Origin: an uncultured Rubripirellula sp.
GTDB taxonomy: Bacteria > Planctomycetota > Planctomycetia > Pirellulales > Pirellulaceae
Direction: 5' to 3'
Assembly: GCA_938075415.1 (NCBI GenBank)
Contig: CALJHC010000013.1
Span: forward strand, 62,001 to 126,000
Length of the DNA: 64,000 bases
Shown here: in pieces, positions 56,231 to 64,000 of the stretch
Layout: each line of letters begins with the position of its first letter
How positions within the stretch are numbered: position 1 is the stretch's first letter
Notes under the pieces: model-generated
Told to the model about the DNA's origin: nothing
The model's database searches: none
Seen by the model: the letters and a program-made list of their open reading frames with translations, nothing else
Position numbers and translations under genes: made by a program

Positions 56231-57604
56231 GTGATCCATTCGGACTCAAAACGTTTTATCATCGTACTATCGGCCCTTTCGTTAGGTGTCTTGTCCTTGG
56301 CAACCGCACTTCAGGCAGGGGTAGGCTTCGGATCTCGAGGGCAAACCGTTGGTGGTGTCGTCATTGATGCCGCTGGGATGGTTCGAACCGCAACGGTCGA
56401 AGATCGGCAGGAAATTGCCAATTTGTTGGCCGCCGCCAACCAACCACTGCCCGGCGAACTTCGTGAAGCAGCAGGCCTGCGAATGGTCTCGCTCAAAGGG
56501 CTTCAGAATGCGATCGCAGCGAGCAGTGCAGAGGGAAAACCAATACCGGCTGAAGTCGAGTTCTTGGCGGGTCTGCAACGTATCGAGTACGTCTTTGTTG
56601 ATTCTGAACGAAATGATGTGGTCCTAGCCGGACCAGCTGAGCCATGGGAAATGCGAGAGGATGGATTCGTTGTCGGCACCGTAACCGGTGGCGCAACGAT
56701 GCGTCTCGCAGATCTTGCTGTCGCTCTGAGAAGCGTTGAATCAGCTCGCCAAGAGGGCATCACCTGCTCCATCGAACCCACCGACGAAGGACGCCTGCGA
56801 CTTCAACAATTGATGAAACGAGTAAGACTGCGTCCCGGTCAAAGCCCGGTTGCTTTGGAAGCTTCCATGCGAGAAGCCTTCGGCCCGCAAATGATTCAAC
56901 TAAGCGGTGTTCCAACCAGCAGCCGGTTCGCTCGCACCTTGGTCGCCGCGGACTTCGAGATGAAACGCGTTGCAATGGGCCTGACACCTTCGCCAGTCAG
57001 TGACTTGCCCAGCTACCTTCAAATGACCCGAAGCACAGCTCAAGCGAAAAACGCTAATCCGCGATGGTGGATGGAATGCAAATATGATTCGCTTGGGAAA
57101 AGTAAAGACGGGCTTGCCTGGAAGTTTTCGGGCCAAGGTGTCCAGACAAAAACCGAACAAGACATCGTCAATCAGGATGGTTCGGTTCGGCGGGGTGGTG
57201 TCGACAAGATGGCACAGCGATGGGCTGATATGATGACTGAGTCGTACACCGAACTGTCAAGGAAAATGCCTGTCTTCTCCGAACTCCAGAACATGATGGA
57301 CCTCACGGTCGTCGCCACTTTGATTGTGCAAGAAAGGTTAGCCGAAAAAGCAAATCTTGACCTCTCTGTCATTGGAAGCGAAACGGATGCCTTGGAGCTA
57401 GCCGCCTACACAACTCCCAAGGCGGTTGAACCGCATTGCAGCTTTATCAAAGGGCGATCAGGCTGGGTGGTTACCGCTTCAGGTGGCGTGGACATCAATG
57501 GATTTGAAGTGGTCGAGAACCAAGTCACTGACCCAACCACCGATGTGGTTCGACGCGAAGCATTAGCCTCCGCCTCGGCTGACCACTGGTGGTGGAATAA
57601 GTAA
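56231..57604 (+). CDS. DUF1598 domain secreted protein
   Basis: The GTG at 56231 has GGAG eight bases upstream and yields 457 residues starting VIHSDSKRFIIVLSALSLGVLSLATALQ, a good signal peptide; a TTG at 56165 would add 22 residues ahead of it. The body matches DUF1598, a family I know mainly from planctomycetes: GVVIDAAGMVRTATVEDRQE, LRMVSLKGLQNAI, LAGLQRIEYVFVDSERNDVVLAGPAEPW, and RWWMECKYDSL. The function is unknown. It is divergent from the sigma-54 activator. Confidence 0.85.
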   Translation: MIHSDSKRFIIVLSALSLGVLSLATALQAGVGFGSRGQTVGGVVIDAAGMVRTATVEDRQEIANLLAAANQPLPGELREAAGLRMVSLKGLQNAIAASSAEGKPIPAEVEFLAGLQRIEYVFVDSERNDVVLAGPAEPWEMREDGFVVGTVTGGATMRLADLAVALRSVESARQEGITCSIEPTDEGRLRLQQLMKRVRLRPGQSPVALEASMREAFGPQMIQLSGVPTSSRFARTLVAADFEMKRVAMGLTPSPVSDLPSYLQMTRSTAQAKNANPRWWMECKYDSLGKSKDGLAWKFSGQGVQTKTEQDIVNQDGSVRRGGVDKMAQRWADMMTESYTELSRKMPVFSELQNMMDLTVVATLIVQERLAEKANLDLSVIGSETDALELAAYTTPKAVEPHCSFIKGRSGWVVTASGGVDINGFEVVENQVTDPTTDVVRREALASASADHWWWNK

Positions 57605-57662
57605 TACTGCCTGAGACAATGATTCCCACACGCTCTTCTATGTATCGTGAAATTAAAGCGTT

Positions 57663-58091
57663 ATGAGCCCCTGGGGAATTGGCACCTTCGAAGACGAACT
57701 TGCATGCGACTGGATTGAGGACCTTGAGGATTCCGACCCAGTCGCTTTTCTTGCGCACTGTCTCGATCTCGGCGATGAGCAACCCTTGGGCTACCTAGCC
57801 TGCATTGGCGTCCTTTGCTCTGCAGAAATAATTTCTGCCACCTCCTCAAACACTGCTTCCAAGCTTCCAGAAGCCTTGCAGAGGTGGATAGAAAGCCATC
57901 CAGAAATTGACTTGAAACCATTTGTGCTGCCAGCAATTATTGGCCTGAGAAAGGTTCTGGCTGAAGATTCAGAAATCTCATTACTCTGGAACGACAATGA
58001 ACAAAGCGGCTCTGATTGGTTAAAGAGCAAGAAGGAACTTTGCAAAAATCTGCTGAGCCTTCTCATCTCGGAATCAACTTCCCAGCCCTAG
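57663..58091 (+). CDS. DUF4259-like protein
   Basis: The 142 residues begin MSPWGIGTFEDELACDWIEDLED, the hallmark of DUF4259 (MGAWGxGxFDND.A.DW...L). They continue with helical segments and LPAIIGLRKVLAEDSEISLLWND. It has no signal peptide, so it is cytoplasmic. The function is unknown; relatives are scattered across bacteria and sometimes sit near immunity or signalling genes. It starts 58 bases after the DUF1598 stop. Confidence 0.8.
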   Translation: MSPWGIGTFEDELACDWIEDLEDSDPVAFLAHCLDLGDEQPLGYLACIGVLCSAEIISATSSNTASKLPEALQRWIESHPEIDLKPFVLPAIIGLRKVLAEDSEISLLWNDNEQSGSDWLKSKKELCKNLLSLLISESTSQP

Positions 58092-58548
58092 CAGAACCTC
58101 TCTCGGTTTCCTTAAATCCCTACCGATTCGCTGCTCCGAGCCGTGACGACCGCTTGGCAAATATCAAAACATGAGAGGGAGTTTCGGACTTGATTGGTAA
58201 AGTTATTTGTCACACCAAGTGGGAACCGAAAAGGCTTGGCGGTCTATTCCCGTGCCGCCCAGCGTTCTATGCTGGTACTTAACCCGGAGACTTCTCCCTT
58301 GCTCGGTACTTCCGTGACTTGGTCACATGACCAAGTCAACTGCCTGAACCTGAGTTGAAGACGCACTCTTCAAAAACAGGTAAGAGCGGGACGCCTGAGC
58401 AGGCAACCGACCGCTAAGTTAGAGAAAACGAGATCTTCGAAAGTGATCTACTTAACCTAATCGACATAGCATGGTCGCCTCATAGGTTGCGAGATCAAGT
58501 GATTGACCGAATCCCTCACACACCTGTGTCTCTGCAAAGGCCAAAACA
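58092..58548. other. gap rich in inverted repeats, possible structured RNA
   Basis: Within about 460 bases there is a perfect 22-base palindrome-like repeat (58316-58337, listed) and a smaller hairpin GCCTG-AG-CAGGC at 58393-58404. GC-rich blocks lie between. No coding frame is supported. A structured RNA is possible but no known family was recognised. Confidence 0.4.
58316..58337. repeat. perfect 10-bp inverted repeat (GACTTGGTCA CA TGACCAAGTC)
   Basis: Two perfect 10-base arms are separated by two bases. The symmetry suits a dimeric regulator site or a very tight hairpin; there is no T run after it. It lies 212 bases before the DUF2141-like gene start. Confidence 0.8.
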
Positions 58549-59139
58549 TTGAACCACGAATCAAGTTCGAATGAATCAATGATTCAGCGAGCAGTTTTTC
58601 GCTGGAAACAAAATCACGGCAATCTCTTGCTGCTTTTCTTCGTTTTGATCAGTGCCGCCGGATCGGCGATCATTGCTTACCAACAAACAAGATTCATCCC
58701 CCCTCGATTTCCAGAATCAGAAATGATCGAAATCCCGCCGGAATTCGGTGATGGGACGCAATTTGTTTCGCCTGGTGAGATTGTTGCCATTCGAATCATG
58801 GGAGCGGCAAATAACCAGGGCACCATCAAAGCGGCGATCCATACGAATGCGAAAACATTCCAAAGTGAAAACGAGGCTCTGTTGTTGAAATCGTTACCGC
58901 TTGAAGAGGGTGAAACCGTCTGGTTAATTCCAGTAAGACTGTTGCCCGAGAAATTCGCTGTTGCTGCGTATCATGACGAAAACAACGACCAACAACTCAC
59001 GATGAACCGTCTCGGAATCCCGACGGAAAGGTATGGTTTTACTCGCGATGTCCGGGGAATGATGGGACCACCACGATTTGAAGATGCAGTGATTGACCGC
59101 CCAAACGGTGGCGAACAACTCTTCGTTTTTGTCCGATGA
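58549..59139 (+). CDS. DUF2141-like membrane-anchored protein
   Basis: TTG 58549 (AAAGG nine bases upstream) gives 196 residues; ATG 58579 is an alternative start. One N-terminal helix (NLLLLFFVLISAAGSAIIAY) anchors or exports it. The C-terminal half carries the DUF2141 pattern: VAAYHDENNDQQLTMNRLGIPTERYGFTRDVRGMMGPPRFEDAVI. The Asp-rich DENNDQQL loop looks able to bind a metal ion. The function is unknown. It is monocistronic as far as can be seen. Confidence 0.8.
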   Translation: MNHESSSNESMIQRAVFRWKQNHGNLLLLFFVLISAAGSAIIAYQQTRFIPPRFPESEMIEIPPEFGDGTQFVSPGEIVAIRIMGAANNQGTIKAAIHTNAKTFQSENEALLLKSLPLEEGETVWLIPVRLLPEKFAVAAYHDENNDQQLTMNRLGIPTERYGFTRDVRGMMGPPRFEDAVIDRPNGGEQLFVFVR

Positions 59140-59236
59140 ATTTCCAATCGCAATAATTGCACTCGGATCAAGCCGGAATCTAGAAACTCCGCCCGCTCGA
59201 TACTTTTACGAAGTGCCGATGCAGACCACCTTTTCT

Positions 59237-60586
59237 CTAGAATTGATAGAGCAAGAGCAGGGAATAGTATAAATCGTTTTTCCTTGCACCCTGAGGTGTG
59301 CTGTCATAACGATTATTGATCGACAATTTTAAACGAAGATGGTCCGATTCATCCAAGATCGTCTCCCAAGACACATCGCCAACCAGACGAAAGTTGCCAA
59401 AGTCCTCCCAAGCGGGAAAGTACTCAAACTTGTTCTTCAATATCTGCCGCTTGGACCAGTTGCGTTCCGCCTCAAGACCAAAGACAGCCTCGGGCGTCCA
59501 TTGATCGTCCGGGGCTCCAATCTCGCGAGACGCACCAGCACCGAATCTTGTTACCAAGGTTGCGTCATCTCGACGTATCCAGTGGTATCCATAACCGGCA
59601 TTCATATTGAGGCGTAAGTCAAAAGCCTTAAAGCGATCCCACTCCATTCCAAATTTCCCGAAGGCTGAGTGCGACTCACCGTGAAACAAACGATCGAAAT
59701 CACTCGTCAATCGCCCGTTATCCTCCGTAGTTTCATGGCGATTTCTGACCTGCCGGTAATCGAAATCCAATTCGACATCAAAGTACTGGGTCTCACGTTT
59801 GGTCTCGAAACCGGTGTGAACACCAAGAGTACTTGCGTTACCAGAACTTCCGTCCAAACCCAATTCAGCCTGAGAGTCCCAGCCTCCCAACCACCCTCGC
59901 TCGGTGATCACCTGACTCCAAAAAGACAAAACGCGAGATTGAATTCCAAGAATCTCAATCTCCGAGTTCGAAACGTCGCTCTTAACGCCCAAAGATTCCT
60001 CAGAATCCTCTAACCGATCCTCAGATGCAACGGATGACTCCTTTGAGTCGGAGTCAACACCCGAGCCCTGGTTTGGTGTCTCCGCAGGTGTGACAACCTC
60101 ATCCACCTGCGCGATTTGAATCGAATCGGCACTGGACAGATCTCGAAAAGAAGTGGAACGCTGCAAGGCAGGCTCCACCCCATCCACAAACCGAGTGACT
60201 TCGGTCTCGGCCCCCAAACCAATCGCGCCACCGGACGCAGCCGCGACTTGACTCAATGATTGTGCCGACGACTCGTAAGCTGGCGTCAGAACAGAATCAG
60301 GATACTGGTTGATAGGTGCCAAGGATCGATCCTTGGCCGCCTCTGTCTTGCTTGTTAGATCAAGGTACCGGACGCTGCCCAATGAGTTGGGATCCTTCGC
60401 CGCACGTGCTTGGTCGTCCACTCTGATCTGATCTTCAAGGGATAATACATATCCTGATCCGGACCAGCGTGAAACACCCGTACGCCAAGACGCGTCGAAT
60501 GTCTGCGCAGTTGCCAGCGTCGTTCCGGTTAAGCGGAATGACACCAAAATCGAGAGGATTAACAACGGTGTTCGAAAATGATGCAT
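59237..60586 (-). CDS. DUF481 outer-membrane-type beta-barrel protein
   Basis: The 449 residues begin with a signal peptide (LLILSILVSFRLTGTTLATA). A low-complexity Ser/Asp/Glu region follows (about 30-200). The DUF481 domain then runs from GWLGGWDSQAELGLDGSSGNASTLGVHTGFETKRE to the end, with alternating beta strands (YFDVELDFDYRQV, LRLNMNAGYGYHWI, RLVGDVSWETIL). The final residue is Phe in LYYSLLLLYQF, as in proteins inserted in the outer membrane. The role is unknown. Confidence 0.85.
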   Translation of the reverse strand: MHHFRTPLLILSILVSFRLTGTTLATAQTFDASWRTGVSRWSGSGYVLSLEDQIRVDDQARAAKDPNSLGSVRYLDLTSKTEAAKDRSLAPINQYPDSVLTPAYESSAQSLSQVAAASGGAIGLGAETEVTRFVDGVEPALQRSTSFRDLSSADSIQIAQVDEVVTPAETPNQGSGVDSDSKESSVASEDRLEDSEESLGVKSDVSNSEIEILGIQSRVLSFWSQVITERGWLGGWDSQAELGLDGSSGNASTLGVHTGFETKRETQYFDVELDFDYRQVRNRHETTEDNGRLTSDFDRLFHGESHSAFGKFGMEWDRFKAFDLRLNMNAGYGYHWIRRDDATLVTRFGAGASREIGAPDDQWTPEAVFGLEAERNWSKRQILKNKFEYFPAWEDFGNFRLVGDVSWETILDESDHLRLKLSINNRYDSTPQGARKNDLYYSLLLLYQF

Positions 60587-60882
60587 GAAGACGTGATGCG
60601 GCGATCAAGTTCCAGCTAAATCAAAGGGTGCTTGCCCAGCTCAACAACTATCAAACCCATCGCAATAGCGTCAACCTCGCCTCCCGCCCAAGAAGTTCCA
60701 CCGATACCGTGCTCAGGGCCCAAATTAACCGAAGAACCATCCTCAAACGCATGCGATTTGCTTGTTAGCCAACAAGTGGCATCGGTGCCACAGAAACTGT
60801 CGAATCACAAGCTACCTGCTTTTACATCACGTGATGCATTTCTACTCATCAACAACAAGACTGGATGGTAGCCAATCCGAAA

Positions 60883-61800
60883 TCAATGCTCACTCATCGC
60901 TAGTCCCGACCTGAGATTGGCAAGCGCGTCAGGGATATTCTGGTAGGGCTCGCGATCCTCATATTCCAAAATGACGTACCCTTGGTATTTCGCCTCTTTG
61001 AGAATCTGCGAGATGCGATTCAGATCGGCCGGATAATGATCACCGTTGGGTTTTTTCATCCCGACTTTCACCTGAACATTCACAGCAAATGGCGCGCATT
61101 TCTCTAAATCGCCATACGGATCCTCTGACCAGAAATTACCCGTATCAAGATTGATTCCCACCCAAGGACTTTTCACCCGATCCATGATCTCTAGCATCTG
61201 ATCACTTGTCAGGTTTCCATGGTTTTCGATTCCAATGAACACCCCTCGTTTCGCGGCATGTTCGGCACATCGATGAATCGCCTCGCATGCCTCATCCATA
61301 CGCTTGGGGTCTTGCTGCAATTGACGTCCTGTTCCGGCAAAGAACCGAACGTGCGGCGCACCCATCAGGCTAGCTCGTTCGATCCATCGGATTGCGTTGT
61401 CAACTTCTTGGTCAAGCTTTGGTCCGGCACCAATGGTGAAATTATTTCCGATCGCTGTGCCAGAAATTGAAATCCCTCGAATGAACGCGTAACGCCTTAA
61501 CTCCAAGAAGTCTGAATCCTCAATCTCGGGATCAAAGAAGTAGCTCGTCAATTCTGCGGCATCGAGTTTTTGCTCAACGCAGTAATCAATGAACCGACGC
61601 ATATCCAAGGCTGGCCCACCTTCGGCGGGCGTCTGAGCCTTACCACGTGAGTAAGAAAAGTATTGCCGCAGAGAGTAAGCCGCTAGACCAAGCTTGAATC
61701 TTGGTTCACCGGTTCGACCAAACGGATCTCTGGCGAAAACAGAAACAGCGGACGCGGCAACCGAGGCTGCGGACATCTGCAAAATTTGGCGGCGGAACAT
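60883..61800 (-). CDS. sugar phosphate isomerase/epimerase-like TIM-barrel protein
   Basis: ATG 61800 (MFRRQILQMSAASVAAS) gives 305 residues with a twin-arginine-like signal peptide. The xylose-isomerase-like TIM barrel shows LDAAELTSYFF, HVRFFAGTG, FIGIENHGN and GINLDTGNFW, with metal-binding Glu, His, Asp and Glu (the last in VILEYEDREP). Exported members are common in planctomycetes, alongside carbohydrate breakdown genes. The substrate is unknown. It reads toward the DUF481 gene with 296 bases between. Confidence 0.88.
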   Translation of the reverse strand: MFRRQILQMSAASVAASAVSVFARDPFGRTGEPRFKLGLAAYSLRQYFSYSRGKAQTPAEGGPALDMRRFIDYCVEQKLDAAELTSYFFDPEIEDSDFLELRRYAFIRGISISGTAIGNNFTIGAGPKLDQEVDNAIRWIERASLMGAPHVRFFAGTGRQLQQDPKRMDEACEAIHRCAEHAAKRGVFIGIENHGNLTSDQMLEIMDRVKSPWVGINLDTGNFWSEDPYGDLEKCAPFAVNVQVKVGMKKPNGDHYPADLNRISQILKEAKYQGYVILEYEDREPYQNIPDALANLRSGLAMSEH

Positions 61801-62363
61801 TAGGCTTTCTCCAATTGACGACATAAGGTTTGCTGCATGAGAACATAGCTGATTACGTCAAACCGATCTATCATCGACCCGAACAAGCAGCCCTAACGGA
61901 GGGCGAATCCAGTATCGCCCTGAGAACGATTGCCGTTTTTAAGATTGCTACCTGAGAAAGAAACCAATCTGCAGATTCATCACCTAACTACTCTTAGACG
62001 AATACTCAAACTCGGTAATCATCCAGAAAACAAATTGCAAATCATCAAGACCTAAAGGCACCAAAACGTGGTTTCGCTGCCTGGCCGGAAATCCCAATCA
62101 AAGGCGGAACGTTCATCCTTTTCTATCCAATCGCCTGCAACAACGCCCTCGCATTGACAACGAAGGGTATCTCTATTCATTTGAACTTCATCCAACGCAC
62201 AACTCACTATCCAGACATCAACAATGATGACCAGTCAATTGGATAGCCTGTTCGCGTTAGCTTGCGAGGGGTCTACACTGTTGCAACAGGTTGTCACCTC
62301 GCCAGCGGGCATGGACCAGCCACTGGAAGAAAATCACCCATTATCTCCCGCGAGCCAATCTTG
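61801..62363. other. divergent gap upstream of the cyclase-like gene
   Basis: It holds a hairpin AGGGCGA...TCGCCCT (61900-61921, loop 8) without a T run. Promoters for both neighbours should lie here. Nothing else is recognised. Confidence 0.45.
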
Positions 62364-64000
62364 ATGTCTAGCTCTCTGCACCAACGAGCGCGAACCGCTC
62401 TCGATCGACTTCGACGGGAACTGCTTGAGGCTCGGGTTGCCGAAGGACATTGGGTTGGGCAACTCTCTCCGTCCTCGCTTAGTACCGCGACCGCCGTGAG
62501 CGCCATCGCGGCAAACCTCCTCAACACACACTCGGTGGGGACTGACCCACAACCGCAGGTCTCTGCCGCAAGACCCCAGGGTGATACTTCTCTGGATCAA
62601 GGCAAGTCAATCGATCCTGCCACACGGCAATCGTGCGTCAGTGCCGTGACACAAGGCATCAATGCTCTGAGTCAACAGCAAAACGGTGACGGAGGTTTCG
62701 GCGATACTGACCGAAGCTATTCGAACATTGCAACCAGCTATCTGGTTCTGGCTGCTGCAACGTTGGCTAAGAGAGCCGTTGGCGTGACCTTATCCGACAC
62801 TCAAACCAGCGACCTGAAAAGCTACCTCCATAATGCCGGCGGCTTCAATGCACTAAGGGAAAGGTACGGCAAAGACAAAACCTTCGTTGTGCCAATCCTG
62901 ACTAATCTCGCAATCGCCGGAATCGTTCCTTGGAAGGATGTTCCGGTTCTTCCGTTTGAAGCTGCCGCATTCCCTCAGTCGATGTACCGGTTACTACAGA
63001 TGCCTGTAGTGAGTTACGCAATCCCGGCGTTGGTGGCGATTGGGCAGACGAGACACTTTCATGGGCCCAAGGCATGGCTTCCAATTCGCTTGATTCGTTC
63101 AGGTGTCGTGAATCGAACCATGAATGTGCTTCGACGCATGCAACCCGAAAGTGGTGGATACCTCGAAGCAACCCCACTCACAGCTTTCGTTGTCATGAGC
63201 TTGGCAATCACGGGGCGTGGCAATCATGAAGTATCTCGAAACGGACTACGTTTCTTGATTGACTCGATGGACAAAGACGGGCGTTGGCCGATTGACACTA
63301 ACCTTGCCACTTGGGCCACATCGCTCTCCATGCATGCGTTGGCGTGTGACCCAGAGGACGATGGACAATGGTGCAGTCCTGAATTAATTCGTTGGCACCT
63401 CTCATGCCAACACCGTGCCAGGCATCCATTTACCGGTGCGGAACCGGGTGGCTGGGGATGGAGTGATTTAAGCGGTGCCGTGCCAGATAGCGACGACACA
63501 CCAGCCGCAATCTTGGCACTTCAAGAAGCGAGTCGTTGGCAGCCAAAAATGATTCCTGAAATGAAATTGGCTGTCCGACTTGGTGTTCAATGGCTAAAGA
63601 AATTACAAAATTCAAATGGTGGCTGGCCAACCTTTTGTCGCGGCTGGGGAAAACTTCCATTTGATCGCAGCAGCAATGACCTCACCGCGCACGCGGTGCG
63701 TGCCCTATCAGCAGCAGAACGACTCGGTATCAAACCAAACCACTCAGCTAGCCAATTAACGAAAGCACAACGATTCCTTGAAAAGAATCAACAATCGGAC
63801 GGATCTTGGTTACCTCTCTGGTTCGGCAACCAAGATCGTGAGGACGAAAGCAACCCAATTTACGGCACCTCCAAAGTACTTGCGGCAGGAGTAAATTTTC
63901 TTGACGAGAAGTCAATCGACCATGGCTGCAAGTACCTTTGCTCTACACAGAATGACGATGGTGGTTGGGGAGGCGGCGCATCGTTAACGAATTGGCTGCG
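62364..64000 (+). CDS. squalene-hopene cyclase-like protein (3' end outside window)
   Basis: From ATG 62364 the frame stays open for 545 codons to the window end. The sequence begins MSSSLHQRARTALDRLRREL and contains the repeat motifs of squalene cyclases: QQQNGDGGFGDTDRSYSN, QNSNGGWPTFCRGWG, QQSDGSWLPLWFGN and QNDDGGWGG. The acid motif DSDDTPAA (about 373-380) matches the DxDDTA of squalene-hopene cyclase, which sits at 374-379 in the A. acidocaldarius enzyme. A 40-residue polar insertion follows the N-terminal helix region. It would cyclise squalene to a hopanoid-type triterpenoid at the membrane. A dedicated squalene-synthesis gene set may follow outside the window. Confidence 0.9.
   Translation, partial: MSSSLHQRARTALDRLRRELLEARVAEGHWVGQLSPSSLSTATAVSAIAANLLNTHSVGTDPQPQVSAARPQGDTSLDQGKSIDPATRQSCVSAVTQGINALSQQQNGDGGFGDTDRSYSNIATSYLVLAAATLAKRAVGVTLSDTQTSDLKSYLHNAGGFNALRERYGKDKTFVVPILTNLAIAGIVPWKDVPVLPFEAAAFPQSMYRLLQMPVVSYAIPALVAIGQTRHFHGPKAWLPIRLIRSGVVNRTMNVLRRMQPESGGYLEATPLTAFVVMSLAITGRGNHEVSRNGLRFLIDSMDKDGRWPIDTNLATWATSLSMHALACDPEDDGQWCSPELIRWHLSCQHRARHPFTGAEPGGWGWSDLSGAVPDSDDTPAAILALQEASRWQPKMIPEMKLAVRLGVQWLKKLQNSNGGWPTFCRGWGKLPFDRSSNDLTAHAVRALSAAERLGIKPNHSASQLTKAQRFLEKNQQSDGSWLPLWFGNQDREDESNPIYGTSKVLAAGVNFLDEKSIDHGCKYLCSTQNDDGGWGGGASLTNWL

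Noticed and set aside
61900-61921. Terminator in the gap upstream of the cyclase gene
   Set aside because: The hairpin has perfect 7-bp arms but no following T run on either strand and no gene ending there, so it is noted only in the gap entry.

Overview
The window looks like a chromosome segment of a planctomycete, most likely a Rhodopirellula-like member of the Pirellulaceae. The evidence is the set of families that are typical of that group: DUF1552 and DUF1592-type secreted proteins, several PQQ-like beta-propellers with signal peptides, DUF1598, DUF4332-like and DUF481 proteins, and EF-hands inside a propeller. Other planctomycete traits are the purA-uppS-cdsA-phoH-HD-ybeY order, frequent TTG/GTG starts, weak ribosome binding sites and long gaps holding short tandem repeats. 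I see no prophage, insertion sequence, rRNA or CRISPR. The only tRNA found is tRNA-Ser(UGA).

Layout. 0-11.4 kb: the end of an MFS transporter, a large secreted propeller, aspS, a second MFS transporter with a clear terminator, an exported glutathione peroxidase and a secreted SGNH-fold protein. 11.4-12.3 kb: a gap with an eight-copy 23-bp tandem repeat. 12.3-21.5 kb: a housekeeping run on the plus strand (purA, uppS, cdsA, phoH, a 7TM-HD phosphodiesterase, ybeY, a CBS/CorC protein). 22.3-29 kb: citrate synthase with terminator, tRNA-Ser, lptB-like and a very large signal peptidase I on the minus strand, then dprA.

29-35.5 kb: a helix-hairpin-helix protein and a translationally coupled YhaO/YhaN-like pair, a nuclease-like protein that has lost several metal ligands and a membrane-inserted SMC-like ATPase with an acidic tail. 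36-42.7 kb: four minus-strand genes, three of them overlapping end to end (propeller with EF-hands, DUF1592 cytochrome-like, DUF1552), followed by another propeller. 42.7-43.75 kb: a decayed region with a 22-bp repeat, a broken HigA-like antitoxin and a small cysteine-rich ORF. 43.7-46 kb: an acetate-type symporter with its DUF485 partner. 46.9-53.5 kb: a glycosyltransferase, a polytopic membrane protein, a giant AsmA-like protein and a small disordered protein. 53.6-64 kb: an FHA-GAF-sigma-54 activator, DUF1598, DUF4259, a DUF2141-like protein, a DUF481 barrel, a TIM-barrel isomerase-like protein, and a squalene-hopene-cyclase-like gene running off the window end.

How the genes may fit together. 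The 12.3-21.5 kb run covers purine synthesis, the lipid carrier and phospholipid precursors, RNA maturation and probably cyclic-di-AMP turnover. lepB-lptB, the GT2/AsmA-like set, cdsA/uppS and the cyclase all concern the cell envelope. The YhaO/YhaN pair, the oversized LepB and the DUF1552/DUF1592/propeller operon are the least understood parts and the best places for a second look.
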